Assembly: GCF_012933445.1 (NCBI RefSeq)
Contig: NZ_JABBNC010000007.1
Span: forward strand, 62,001-126,000
From: Actinoplanes sp. TBRC 11911
GTDB taxonomy: Bacteria > Actinomycetota > Actinomycetes > Mycobacteriales > Micromonosporaceae
Length of the DNA: 64,000 bases
Reading direction: 5' to 3'
Made by a program: the position numbers and the translations under genes. This document shows positions 15,827 through 26,048 of this stretch, piece by piece. How positions within the stretch are numbered: the stretch's first letter is position 1; every line of letters starts with the position of its first letter. The notes under the pieces are model-generated. The model was not told where the DNA came from. It was given only the letters and a program-made list of their open reading frames with translations, and did not search any database.

Positions 15827-16462
15827 GTGACATCTCTCGTAGATCGATTCCGGTCGGCGTCCCGGGCGGCCGGGGCGACCGTGCCGGACGACGACCTGGA
15901 CGCCGCCGCCGGATACCTGGTGGGCCGCTGGTCCGAGCCGCAGCGGCAGTACCACACGGTCACGCACCTGACCGAGGTCCTCGACGTGGTGGACCGGTAC
16001 GCCGATCTCGCCCCGCATCCGGAACGCGTGCAGCTCGCCGCGTGGATGCACGACGCGGTGTACGACCCGCGCGCGCTCGGCGACGCGAACGAGCGGGACA
16101 GCGCCGAGTTCGCCGCGGGGCTGCTGACCACGCTCGGGGTGCCCGCGGCCACGGCCGAGGAGGTGGCGCGTCTGGTGGGGCTGACCGCCGGGCACGCGAC
16201 CGAGGCCGATGACCCGGACGGGGAACTGCTCTGCGACGCCGACCTCGCCGTGCTGGCCGGCGACGAGGAGGCGTACCGGGCGTACACGGAGGCAATTCGC
16301 CGGGAGTACGCCCATGTGCCGGACGACGACTTCAAGACCGGCCGGACCCAGGTCCTGAAGGCGCTGCTGGAGCTGCCCTCGATCTACCGCCTGGCGCCGC
16401 TGCGCGAGCAGTGGGAGGAGAAGGCTCGCGCCAACCTCACCCAGGAGATGGCCACGCTTTAG
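15827..16462 (+). CDS. HD-domain metal-dependent phosphohydrolase
   Basis: 211 aa from GTG 15827, probably leaderless (CAGGAT 8 nt before). The metal-binding residues are visible: His in QRQYHTVTHLTEVLD, His-Asp in LAAWMHDAVYDPR and a later Asp in CDADLAVLAG. It belongs to the predicted HD phosphohydrolases of the kind with DUF-type N-terminal helices. Substrate unknown, possibly nucleotides. Its last four bases overlap the convergent DUF4031 gene. Confidence 0.85.
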   Translation: MTSLVDRFRSASRAAGATVPDDDLDAAAGYLVGRWSEPQRQYHTVTHLTEVLDVVDRYADLAPHPERVQLAAWMHDAVYDPRALGDANERDSAEFAAGLLTTLGVPAATAEEVARLVGLTAGHATEADDPDGELLCDADLAVLAGDEEAYRAYTEAIRREYAHVPDDDFKTGRTQVLKALLELPSIYRLAPLREQWEEKARANLTQEMATL

Positions 16463-16743
16463 TCCGGTTCGGGCCGGTCGGCGGGGTGGAGATGCTTAGG
16501 CCGGCGTAACCCCGACGCCCGTAATCGGAAAGCCAGTTCCCGGGACGGCACCAGGGTGGCGCCGAGCCAGACCGCGCTGCGAAACCGTAACTCCGATATG
16601 TCGTAATGGTCCCGGTCGAAGGCCCGGGGCGGCACCCCCAGCATCTGGGCGAAGACGTGCAGCTCCTCGTAGCAGAGGTCGCTGACCAGATGGGACCAGA
16701 GGCGGTCGCGGCCGGGCCATCGCGGTTCGTCGACGAAGATCAA
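16459..16743 (-). CDS. DUF4031 protein coupled to glpD
   Basis: 94 aa. The start is TTG 16743, overlapping the glpD stop as TTGA, which supports translational coupling. The sequence (IFVDEPRWPGRDRLWSHLVS, ELHVFAQMLGVPPRAFDRDH, YDISELRFRSAVWLGA) is that of DUF4031, a small domain of unknown function widespread in actinobacteria. Conserved Asp, His and Arg residues suggest a small enzyme or nuclease-like fold, but no activity is established. Confidence 0.8.
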   Translation of the reverse strand: MIFVDEPRWPGRDRLWSHLVSDLCYEELHVFAQMLGVPPRAFDRDHYDISELRFRSAVWLGATLVPSRELAFRLRASGLRRPKHLHPADRPEPD

Positions 16744-18539
16744 AGGTCGATCTCGAGCAGATCATCCCCGCGGTCAGCGGCAATTCCCCGGACATCCGGT
16801 ACGCCCAGCCGGGCCGCGTCCGCGGTCAGGTCGTCCGGCATGGTCTGCGACTGCCGCTCGGCGGTGACCCGGGCCAGGTAGTGCTCGACCTCGCGCTCGC
16901 GGACGGCGGCGTCCCAGCCCAGCGCCTCACCCATCAGCACGGCGGCGTGCTCGGCGGACTCGGTGCCGCGGTGTGCCGTCTCGATCGAGATGCGGGTGCG
17001 GCGGGTGAGCACGTCGTCGAGGTGCAGCGCGCCCTCGGCCAGCGCCGCGTACGCGACCTCGGCCGCCAGATACTCCGGGGCGCCGGCGAGCGGGGTCGCC
17101 AGCTCCGGTTCGGCCGCGATCATGGCGAGCAGGTGCATGGACAGCGTCCCGTACCGCTCCAGCAGATGCTCGACCACGCCGGTGGTGACGCCGTGCCGCC
17201 GGGCCGTGTCCTGCCGGTCGCGCCACGCGGCCTGGTAGCCGTCGGCGCCGAGCAGCGGCAGCTCGTCGGTGCGCGACGGCCGCCGCGTCCCGCCGAGCCG
17301 GCGGACCGCCATGTCGATGACGTCGGCCGCCATGACGCGGTACGTCGTGTACTTCCCGCCGGCCACCAGCAGCAGACCGAGCATCGGCTCGATGACCGCG
17401 TGCTCGCGGGACAGCTTGGAGGTCGAGTCGGCCTCGCCGGACAGCAGCGGCCGCAGACCGGCGTAGACGCCCTCGATGTCGTCGGTGGTCAGCGGCCGGT
17501 CGAGCACCTGGTTGACCTGGTCGAGGATGTATCGGATGTCGCGCGCGGACGCGGACGGATGGGACCGGTCGAGCTGCCAGTCGGTGTCCGTGGTGCCGAT
17601 GATCCAATGGCCGCCCCACGGGAGCACGAAGAGCACCGACGTGGGCGTACGCAGGATCAGGCCGGCCTCGCCGGTGATCGCCGACCGCGGAACCACCAGG
17701 TGCACGCCCTTCGAGGCGCGAACCCGCAGGCCGGGACGGACGCCGACGTCGTGCAGCATGGTCGACATGTCGTCGCTCCACACGCCGGTGGCGGCCACCA
17801 CGGTGCGGGCGCGCACCTCGAACTCGGGTGAGTCGGGCGACTCGAGATCGCGGACCCGGACCCCGACCACCTCGCGGGCCTTGCGCAGGAACCCGACCAC
17901 GCGGGCGCTGGTCACCACGGCCGCGCCCAGGCTGCCCGCCGTGCGGGCCAGCGTCACCACCAGCCGGGCGTCGTCCACCTGGCCGTCGTAATAGCGGATC
18001 GCGCCGGACACCACGTCGGCCCGCAGGCTCGGGAAAAGTTGCCGGGTGCCGCCGCGGCTCAGGTGCTTGTGCAGCGGCATGCCCCGCCCGGTGCCGAACA
18101 CCCCGGCGAACGCGTCGTACGTCGCCACACCCATCCCGTAGTAGCCCCGGCGCCCCGCCCGCACCACCGGATTGCCGGCCGGCAGCGGAACCAGGATCGG
18201 CAACGGCCGCACCAGATGTGGCGCGAGCCGGGTGGAGAGCAGGCCGCGCTCGGTGAGCGCCTCGTGCACCAGATGCAGCTCGAGCTGCTCCAGATACCGC
18301 AGGCCGCCGTGGATCAGCTTGCTGGACCGGCTGGAGGTGCCCGCGGCCAGGTCACGGGCCTCGACCAGGGCGACCTTCAGACCGCGGGAGGCGGCATCGA
18401 GGGCGGCACCGGCGCCGGTGACCCCACCGCCGATGACCAGGACGTCGAATTCTTCGTTGCGCAGGCGCTGCAGATCCGCCACGCGGCGGATCGGGGACAG
18501 CCTGCCGGCCGTGTAGCGGGAGACGGAGGGATCGCGCAC
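16740..18539 (-). CDS. glpD: Glycerol-3-phosphate dehydrogenase, FAD-dependent
   Basis: 599 aa from GTG 18539, leaderless (TAACGT 6 nt before). The FAD-binding motif is DVLVIGGGVTGAGAALDAAS at residues 32-51; the downstream SSKLIHGGLRYLEQLE, ATGVWSDDM and VLFVLPWGGHWIIGTTDTDW are characteristic of GlpD, with the C-terminal DAO_C domain from about residue 440. It oxidises glycerol-3-phosphate to dihydroxyacetone phosphate at the membrane, feeding electrons to quinone. No glpF or glpK is next to it; it is coupled to the DUF4031 gene. Confidence 0.95.
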   Translation of the reverse strand: MRDPSVSRYTAGRLSPIRRVADLQRLRNEEFDVLVIGGGVTGAGAALDAASRGLKVALVEARDLAAGTSSRSSKLIHGGLRYLEQLELHLVHEALTERGLLSTRLAPHLVRPLPILVPLPAGNPVVRAGRRGYYGMGVATYDAFAGVFGTGRGMPLHKHLSRGGTRQLFPSLRADVVSGAIRYYDGQVDDARLVVTLARTAGSLGAAVVTSARVVGFLRKAREVVGVRVRDLESPDSPEFEVRARTVVAATGVWSDDMSTMLHDVGVRPGLRVRASKGVHLVVPRSAITGEAGLILRTPTSVLFVLPWGGHWIIGTTDTDWQLDRSHPSASARDIRYILDQVNQVLDRPLTTDDIEGVYAGLRPLLSGEADSTSKLSREHAVIEPMLGLLLVAGGKYTTYRVMAADVIDMAVRRLGGTRRPSRTDELPLLGADGYQAAWRDRQDTARRHGVTTGVVEHLLERYGTLSMHLLAMIAAEPELATPLAGAPEYLAAEVAYAALAEGALHLDDVLTRRTRISIETAHRGTESAEHAAVLMGEALGWDAAVREREVEHYLARVTAERQSQTMPDDLTADAARLGVPDVRGIAADRGDDLLEIDL

Positions 18540-18600
18540 CGTCCCACGTTAGCGCCCGCAGGTGTCACCTACGCGAGGGATATTGCTCGCGGACGCGGAA

Positions 18601-18626
18601 GGGCGGGCCGCCGAAGCGACCCGCCC
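18601..18626 (-). terminator. Hairpin after groEL
   Basis: On the minus strand GGGCGGG pairs with CCCGCCC around an inner CGC-TTCG-GCG (stable UUCG tetraloop), 18-43 nt after the groEL stop. There is no T tract, so it is a terminator-like or mRNA-protecting hairpin. Confidence 0.55.
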
Positions 18627-18643
18627 TCGTTGACGCGTAGGAC

Positions 18644-20347
<1,704 letters not shown>

Positions 20348-20460
20348 TCACCACCTGGCGATGTGACGTCCTCAGGCCGAGCCGGATAGCCCGCGACGAC
20401 CGGCCCGTGCCCCGGCACCGATGGCGGCGCCGCGACCGGAACCCCACCGCCCCGACCTGC

Positions 20461-20522
20461 TTGGCACTCAACAGTCGTGAGTGCCAATGACTTGTTTAGC
20501 ACTCCCCCGGGGCGAGTGCAAG
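20461..20522. promoter_or_regulatory. Twin CIRCE operators (HrcA sites) upstream of groEL
   Basis: TTGGCACTC (20461-20469), 9 nt, GAGTGCCAA (20479-20487) is a perfect CIRCE-type inverted repeat. A second, TTAGCACTC (20496-20504), 9 nt, GAGTGCAAG (20514-20522), matches the consensus in the left arm and 7 of 9 in the right. The pair lies upstream of groEL on the minus strand. HrcA repression and heat induction follow from the known operator. Confidence 0.9.
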
Positions 20523-20563
20523 GAAACGACGCCCTTGCGAGGACCCGTACGCCGAGGGCGGAA

Positions 20564-21493
20564 TCACGCCGCGCCGGACGCCTCCAGCTCGCCCAGCAGC
20601 CGGGAACTGCTCACCGCCGTACGGTCGGCGAACCGGGCCTGCGCGTAGGTGACCACGGCCGCGGCCGCCCACACCAGGATGGCCCCCACCGCCGCGATCG
20701 TCGAACCGGGCCCACCCGCGATCAGCTCGCCCACCCGGGGCAGCAGCAGGACGCCGAGCGACGCCACCACCAGCGGCCCGGCCGTCCGGCGGCTCAGCAG
20801 ATGCGCCGCGCGACTCAGTCCCGGCCCGCCCTCGATCAGGACCACGCAGCCGAGCACGCCGGTGATGGTGAGCGACGCCACCGCCGCGATCCCCAGCGCG
20901 ACCGCGAGCTGAGCCGCCGGCGCCGAGCCCAGCCGGTCCGCGGTGAGCAGCAGCCCGAGGGCCTGCACCACCACGCCGAACGCGGCCAGCCACAGCCACA
21001 GCCCACGCAATCGGTATGCCACCAGCCGCCAGGCCGTGCGCAGGCCGGACCGGGCGCCCGAGGCGGCGGGGACCGCGACACCGGCCATGCCGGCGAGAAG
21101 GATCACGTACGGCAGCGCGGCGACCGCGAAGTACGCCAGCCACATCAGCGGCAGCAGCAACAGCCCGAAGACGCCGGCCGCCTCGGAGAGCGCGGGCGCG
21201 GCCACCACCGTGTCGTCGACGCGGCCGGCGAAGAAGTGCGCCGGCAGGGCGGCCAGCGCCGCGGCCGGCAGCATCGGCAGGGTGCAGCGCCGCAGCACGA
21301 ACGCGAGGCCGGCCAGCCAGCCGCGCAGGTCACCGGCGGGGGCCAGCGGGTCACGCGGCCACGCCGCCGGCGACGGCGCGCCGGGACGGGCCAGCTCGAC
21401 GGTGCCGCCCTCCGGATCGAACGGGTCGAACGGGTCGGCTCGCTCCACCACCGGGCCCTCGACCATCCGCATGGCGTCCTCGGGCTCGGTCAT
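20564..21493 (-). CDS. Six-helix membrane protein of unknown function
   Basis: 309 aa from ATG 21493. A 70-residue cytoplasmic part rich in Pro and acidic residues (ADPFDPFDPEGGTVELARPG) precedes about six hydrophobic helices, among them AGVFGLLLLPLMWLAYFAV and LPYVILLAGMAGVAVPAA. The arrangement resembles YIP1 or glycerophosphoryl-diester-type membrane proteins but no motif is decisive. It ends 40 nt from the CIRCE operators and diverges from the GNAT gene. Confidence 0.75.
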   Translation of the reverse strand: MTEPEDAMRMVEGPVVERADPFDPFDPEGGTVELARPGAPSPAAWPRDPLAPAGDLRGWLAGLAFVLRRCTLPMLPAAALAALPAHFFAGRVDDTVVAAPALSEAAGVFGLLLLPLMWLAYFAVAALPYVILLAGMAGVAVPAASGARSGLRTAWRLVAYRLRGLWLWLAAFGVVVQALGLLLTADRLGSAPAAQLAVALGIAAVASLTITGVLGCVVLIEGGPGLSRAAHLLSRRTAGPLVVASLGVLLLPRVGELIAGGPGSTIAAVGAILVWAAAAVVTYAQARFADRTAVSSSRLLGELEASGAA

Positions 21494-21589
21494 CCGAACA
21501 CCTTGCCGCAGAGCCCGGGACGGCGCCACCCGTCCGATTCCCGGCAACCGGGTTGCCGCCGCCCACCGGGGCGCGGTAATCAGGACCCC

Positions 21590-22099
21590 ATGAACGGGTG
21601 GAACGTGCGCCGGGTGACCGCCGACGACGCGGCGCGGATGCGGGCGCTACGCCTCGAGATGCTCGCCGACCACCCGCTGGCGTATCTGGAGACCCTGGCG
21701 CAGCACGCGGCCCGCTCGCACGAGGGCTATCGCCGGCGGCTGGCCCAGGCGGCGCGCGGCGGGCAGCTCGCCCAGTTCGTGGCCGACCCGGGTGGCCGGG
21801 GCCGGCTGATCGGGCACGCCGGTGGCACGGTGATGGCCGGGTCGCCGGACGAGACGGTGATCTTCGCGGTGTACGTCACGCCGGCCCACCGCGGCGGGAA
21901 GGTGCTGGCCGACCTGGTCGAGGCGGTGGCGTCCTGGTCGCGGGCGGCCGGTCGCGAGGGGCTCATGCTCGAGGTGGTGACCGGCAACGGGCGGGCCGTA
22001 CGGGCGTACGAGAAGCTGGGTTTCGAGGACACCGGCGAGCGCGTGCCGCATCCGGTCGTCCCGGTCCTGACCGAGCTGCGGATGCGCCGGCGGATCTGA
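21590..22099 (+). CDS. GNAT-family N-acetyltransferase
   Basis: 169 aa from ATG 21590 (GGTAAT is a -10 element about 9 nt before). The GNAT core is clear: [20 protein letters not shown] (acetyl-CoA pyrophosphate loop, with the usual RGxGxG changed to RGGKV) and [29 protein letters not shown]. Substrate unknown. The TGA stop overlaps the next ATG. Confidence 0.88.
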   Translation: MNGWNVRRVTADDAARMRALRLEMLADHPLAYLETLAQHAARSHEGYRRRLAQAARGGQLAQFVADPGGRGRLIGHAGGTVMAGSPDETVIFAVYVTPAHRGGKVLADLVEAVASWSRAAGREGLMLEVVTGNGRAVRAYEKLGFEDTGERVPHPVVPVLTELRMRRRI

Positions 22100-22584
22100 T
22101 GGACCGCCACCGGACGCGACGGCTCGTCACCGCGGTCAACGGCACCACCGGCGCCGGCCTGCTGATCGCCCGCCTGACCGGCGCCCGCGTCCGCGAGGCT
22201 CGCGACCACATGCTGATCGCCGAGGGCTACCGCCCGCGCATCCCGCCCGCCGCCTGCTTCACGGTCGGCTCGGTGATCCTGACCCGCCACCCGGCCGAGT
22301 GGCTGCTCGACGACCAGCGGGCCGCGCTGTTCGGCCACGAGCAGCACCACGCCGGCCAGTACGCGTTTCTGGGACCGCTCTTCTGGCCGGCCTACTGGGC
22401 GGCGTGTGGCTGGTCGCGGGCGCTGACCGGCACCTGGCACGCCCGCAACATCTTCGAGGTGCGGGCCGGTCTCGCGGCGGGCAACTACCCGGCGCGGCCG
22501 CTGCGGCCGTGGCTGCTCCGGATCACCCGGTCCACTGCCAGTAGGACACCGCGCCCACCGGCCGGAACCCCATCGCGCGGTTGA
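22099..22584 (+). CDS. Hypothetical protein with HEQHHxxQ motif
   Basis: 161 aa, ATG overlapping the previous stop (TGATG). The central part reads [20 protein letters not shown], a metal-binding-like His/Glu cluster similar in spacing to HExxH zinc sites but with an extra His and a following hydrophobic stretch that could dip into the membrane. The N-terminal half includes a [20 protein letters not shown] strand pattern. The last 62 nt overlap the convergent GNAT gene. No family name is certain; an enzyme acting at the membrane is a guess. Confidence 0.65.
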   Translation: MDRHRTRRLVTAVNGTTGAGLLIARLTGARVREARDHMLIAEGYRPRIPPAACFTVGSVILTRHPAEWLLDDQRAALFGHEQHHAGQYAFLGPLFWPAYWAACGWSRALTGTWHARNIFEVRAGLAAGNYPARPLRPWLLRITRSTASRTPRPPAGTPSRG

Positions 22585-23500
22585 TCCGCACCATGTGCTC
22601 GTTGGACCCGGCGTTGAACGTGTCGATCGCCGCGAGACCCGGCTGCCGCTCACGGGCATAGGCCAGGTTCACCAGCTTGACCAGCAGTCCCAGACGGTGG
22701 CCACGATGGGCCGGATCGACCAGCGTGATGCTCTGCCACGCGTGCTCCGGCCGCGCGAGCGAGCCCATGATCGACGTCAGCGCGACCACCCGGCCGTCGT
22801 GGACCGCACCGGTGTTGTAGACGATCCGCCCGCGCTCGATCCGGCGCCGCTCGTCCTCGCGGAGCCGGTCGGCGTCCACGTTCATCGCCTCCCACGCGAG
22901 GTCACCCAGCGGCGCCTCGCCGAGGAAGCTGCCCAGCATGACGGCGACGCTGTCGATGATCTCGTCGGGCGGCACGCCGTCCCAGCGGACCACCCGATAG
23001 TCACTCGCGTGCTCGCGCGCCTCCGCCAGCATCTCGTCCAGCCGCCCCGGATCACCCGGCGGCAGGTCGAGCCGGCTGCGGGTCTCGTCCAGCACGGCGG
23101 TCGCCCCCATCGCGGTCGCGAACGCCGAGCCCGCGACCTGGTGCCGCACGCTCTCCCCCGCCACGTTCTTGCGCCCGAGCTCACGCGCCCGCTGCACGGC
23201 CCGCCCGAACAGCGCCCGCCCGACCCCACAGCGCCGCCGCGCCGGGTGCACGGCCAGCTTGACCAGCAAATTGTCCAGGTTGTCCCGCCGCGGTATCTGA
23301 ATCGCCAGATGCCCCACCGCCACCCCGTCAAGTAACCCCAGGTAATGCTCGGTCTCGATCCCCGGGTCCGGCAGCGCAAGATCCTTCCGAAACTCCCGCA
23401 GAGTGGGATGCGGAATGTCCGGATAGTCCATCTCCCACGCGGCCCGGTCAATCTCAAACGCGTCCGCGGCCTCACCAAGCGCCTCAACCGACACAACCAT
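22523..23500 (-). CDS. Tandem GNAT acetyltransferase (mycothiol synthase-like)
   Basis: 325 aa from ATG 23500. Two GNAT domains are fused: the first with [20 protein letters not shown] (acetyl-CoA loop RRRCGVG), the second with [20 protein letters not shown] and ending [20 protein letters not shown]. The two-domain layout is that of MshD and related actinobacterial acetyltransferases, but this is a more generic member and its substrate is unknown. The 3' end overlaps the HEQHH gene. Confidence 0.85.
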   Translation of the reverse strand: MVVSVEALGEAADAFEIDRAAWEMDYPDIPHPTLREFRKDLALPDPGIETEHYLGLLDGVAVGHLAIQIPRRDNLDNLLVKLAVHPARRRCGVGRALFGRAVQRARELGRKNVAGESVRHQVAGSAFATAMGATAVLDETRSRLDLPPGDPGRLDEMLAEAREHASDYRVVRWDGVPPDEIIDSVAVMLGSFLGEAPLGDLAWEAMNVDADRLREDERRRIERGRIVYNTGAVHDGRVVALTSIMGSLARPEHAWQSITLVDPAHRGHRLGLLVKLVNLAYARERQPGLAAIDTFNAGSNEHMVRINRAMGFRPVGAVSYWQWTG

Positions 23501-23570
23501 GGCGGCAACCCAACACCCCAACGCTGATCAATGCGAGCGATTTAGCAAGCGCACAGGCGGAGGGCGGACG

Positions 23571-24084
23571 AGTAAGTCCTAACCGTGGTTGTTGGCGGCG
23601 TGCCCTGGTCACGGCGGGCCGAGGTGGTCCGGGCCGCGGTCGACGTGGCCGGTGGCGCGGTTGTGCCAGAGCTCAGGCGCTGCGGTGATCCGTTCGCCGC
23701 CGGGCCGGTCCCGCTATGTGGACACCGCGGTCACATCGTGGATTTTTGTGAACCTTGGAGAGTTACGCCCACATACGAGCCATAACTATCCAAGGTTCAC
23801 ATTCGGCCGGAGAAATCTGCCGGACGAAAGCCTCATTACGTGACGAAAACACTCTCTATAATGGACGCACGTCCCACATCGTGGACGGCAGGTTCATGAT
23901 GCGGACGCGGGTCTCAGCAGGCGGTCGCCCGTCTCACGGAATGGAAGCGCCGCGCCGCGCGCCGAGCCCACCCGTCCAGCGTCCCAGCCGACCCGAACGT
24001 GCGCCGCCAAAGCCGGTATCGGCGCGTCGGTCGTGGTCTACAACTCGTTCCTGCCGACAAATCTCAGGAAATATCGGATATGCG
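23571..24084 (+). repeat. Dispersed structured repeat, copy A
   Basis: Starts AGTAAGTCCTAACCGTGG, as does copy C, and ends near GGAAATATCGGATATGCG. The core is a hairpin with TGTGAACCTTGG (23747-23758) pairing with CCAAGGTTCACA (23790-23801), extended by six more pairs with one mismatch, around the loop CGCCCACATACGAGCCA. A TATAAT hexamer lies at 23857-23862, and a small GTCC/GGAC hairpin (CGTCC-CACATCGT-GGACG) follows. No conserved reading frame. Homologous copies lie at 37408-37732 (inverted) and 60507-60935. Confidence 0.85.
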
Positions 24085-24290
24085 AGAGGAGTGGCGGCGG
24101 GGTGGCGGAGGCCGACCGGCGGCGCGAAAAAAGCAGCCCCCGCTGAGAAGGCCCGCAGCAGGACCAAGCGTTGCGCCTGGACCAAGCACAACGGTTGAAG
24201 CGCAACCACCGCTCGGAACGCCCCAGCCATAGGGACGCCGAGTAACGGTCCCGAGCAGGAACTACTTAAGCTCGGCAGGCAGGAACCAAA

Positions 24291-24325
24291 GTGCCCCCGT
24301 CTGCGCTTCCCGCAGACAGGGGCAC
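24291..24325 (-). terminator. Hairpin downstream of threonine synthase
   Basis: A 15-bp stem with one mismatch (GTGCCCCCGTCTGCG at 24291-24305, CGCAGACAGGGGCAC at 24311-24325) and 5-nt loop. Read on the minus strand it is followed by TTTGGTTCC, a weak T tract, about 205 nt after the thrC stop. Confidence 0.55.
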
Positions 24326-24532
24326 CCCGGCACGTGGTCGGGAGGAGGGACACACAGCGCCTCCGGCACTGGGTCGTTGGGCTCCTCGGAGATTGTCGCC
24401 AAGCTCTAGTGAGGTTCCGCGTACGGCGTCTCGTCCTCCCGCAAGAGAGCATCCTGCCGAAGGTTGAGATCGGTGCGCAAGTCCTCGACGGTTGGAAAAT
24501 TTGACGATTGGCTGATACGCCGTCACCCAGCG

Positions 24533-25816
24533 TTATCCCAGCAGGCCGGCCTCCCGGGCCCCGCGCAGCGACGGCTTGATCTGATATGTCGGCCCGACCT
24601 GCTCGGCCACCGCATCGATCGTCTTCAGCCCCTCGCCGGTGTTGTAGACGACGGTCTCCTTCGACGGGTCGAGCTTTCCGGCGGCCACCAGCTTCTGCAG
24701 CACCGCGACCGTGGTGCCGCCCGCCGTCTCCGCGAAGACCCCGGTTGTCTCGGCGAGCAAGCGGATGCCCGCGCGAATCTCCTCGTCGTTCGCGTAGTCC
24801 ATCCAGCCGCCGGTACGCCGGACCGCCTCGATCGCGTACGCCCCGGCGGCCGGGTCGCCGATGTTCAGCGACTTCGCGATGCCGGTCGGCTTCACCGGGA
24901 TGATCTCGTCGGTGCCGCGGTGCAGCGCCGTCGCGATCGGGTTGCAGCCTTCCGACTGCGCGCCGAAGACCGTCCACCCGTCGGCCGGAGCGGTAGCCAG
25001 ACCGATTTCGACCAGCTCGGAGAACGCCTTGTCGATCTTGGTGAGCAGCTCCCCGGACGCCATCGGGATCACCACCTGCGCCGGGATGCGCCAGCCGAGC
25101 TGTTCGGCCACCTCGTACCCGAGGGTCTTGGAGCCCTCGGCGTAGAACGGCCGCACGTTCACGTTGACGAACGCGGTGTCCTCGAACTCGTCGGTCTCGA
25201 CCAGCTCGCCGCAGAGCCGGTTCACGTCGTCGTACGAGCCCTCGATGGCGACCAGGTCACCGCCGTACACCGCGGTTGTGATCACCTTGCCCTGCTCCAG
25301 GTCGTACGGGATGAACACGATGCTCGGCGCGCCGACCCGGGCGGCGTGCGCGGCCACCGAGTTGGCCAGGTTGCCGGTGGAGGCGCAGGCGAAGCGGTTG
25401 AACCCGAGCCCGCGGGCGGCGGTCAGCGCCACCGAGACGACCCGGTCCTTGAACGAGTGCGTGGGATTGGCCGAGTCGTCCTTGACGTACAGCGGCGCCT
25501 GCAGCCCGATCGCCGAGGCCAGCGCCGGCGCGGCGACCAGCGGGGTCATGCCCGGGTTGAGGGTGACCCGCTGAGCCGGGTCCTGCCCGGTGGGCAGCAG
25601 GGCGGCGTACCGCCAGATGTTCTGCGGGCCCGACTCGATGTCGGCCCGGGTTACCCGCGCGAGCGCCGCCTGGTCGTACGCGACCTCGAGCGGGCCGAAA
25701 CATTCGTAACAGGCGTGCTGCGCGGCCAACGGGTACTCGGCGCCGCAGGCGCGGCAGACCAGCCCGCGAGCGGGTGAGGTGGGGGTAGCGCTGGGTGCAC
25801 TGACGGCGGACGTCAT
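24533..25816 (-). CDS. thrC: Threonine synthase
   Basis: 427 aa from ATG 25816 with GAGAGGGAAGG upstream. An N-terminal zinc-ribbon-like CRACGAEYPLAAQHACYECF (four Cys) precedes the PLP fold; the Schiff-base lysine is in ANPTHSFKDRVVS, the phosphate loop is ASTGNLANSV, and the C terminus has VVYNTGEGLKTID. It converts O-phosphohomoserine to threonine. This is the long, Cys-containing actinobacterial type. No thrA/thrB neighbours. A SAM-binding riboswitch precedes the gene, linking threonine synthesis to methionine/SAM status. Confidence 0.95.
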   Translation of the reverse strand: MTSAVSAPSATPTSPARGLVCRACGAEYPLAAQHACYECFGPLEVAYDQAALARVTRADIESGPQNIWRYAALLPTGQDPAQRVTLNPGMTPLVAAPALASAIGLQAPLYVKDDSANPTHSFKDRVVSVALTAARGLGFNRFACASTGNLANSVAAHAARVGAPSIVFIPYDLEQGKVITTAVYGGDLVAIEGSYDDVNRLCGELVETDEFEDTAFVNVNVRPFYAEGSKTLGYEVAEQLGWRIPAQVVIPMASGELLTKIDKAFSELVEIGLATAPADGWTVFGAQSEGCNPIATALHRGTDEIIPVKPTGIAKSLNIGDPAAGAYAIEAVRRTGGWMDYANDEEIRAGIRLLAETTGVFAETAGGTTVAVLQKLVAAGKLDPSKETVVYNTGEGLKTIDAVAEQVGPTYQIKPSLRGAREAGLLG

Positions 25817-25851
25817 GGAGGCCTTCCCTCTCATCTTTCCCCGCGGCGATC

Positions 25852-25968
25852 TGCCGACCAGGGACGGAATTAGCACCTCTCCGCGCGCGGCCTCGCCATC
25901 GAGACATGCGTGGTGGTTGCCGGGGCTTCACAGGGCCGTTCCCTCTGCCCCTCTGGATGAGGTCTTCA
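25852..25968 (-). promoter_or_regulatory. SAM riboswitch (SAM-I/SAM-IV clan) in the thrC leader
   Basis: On the minus strand the leader contains CATCCAGAGGGGCAGAGGGA, then ACGGCCCTGTGAAGCCCCGG, CAACC, and about 40 nt later GGTGCTAATTCC: the conserved blocks of the S-box aptamer in order. A short P1 can form between GACC (25961-25964) and GGTC (25856-25859). The aptamer ends about 40 nt before the start codon, so control is probably at ribosome access rather than termination (inference). SAM-I and SAM-IV cannot be separated by eye. Confidence 0.88.
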
Positions 25969-26048
25969 GTTGTGTCCATCACCTTACGACGTCGCGTCAC
26001 GATCTTCATCGGTGTGTCCCGAGGTGTGAGCGACTTCAACATCCGATC

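Larger units (their letters stand above)
23501..24532. other. 1-kb intergenic region holding dispersed repeat copy A
   Basis: No gene is supported here. It holds the dispersed repeat copy A (23571-24084) and, further on, a hairpin that can terminate threonine synthase transcription (24291-24325). The remainder has mixed composition with stop codons in every frame. Confidence 0.6.

Noticed and set aside
24226..24526. Minus-strand 86-codon frame after thrC
   Set aside because: No recognisable domain and it runs through the putative terminator hairpin.
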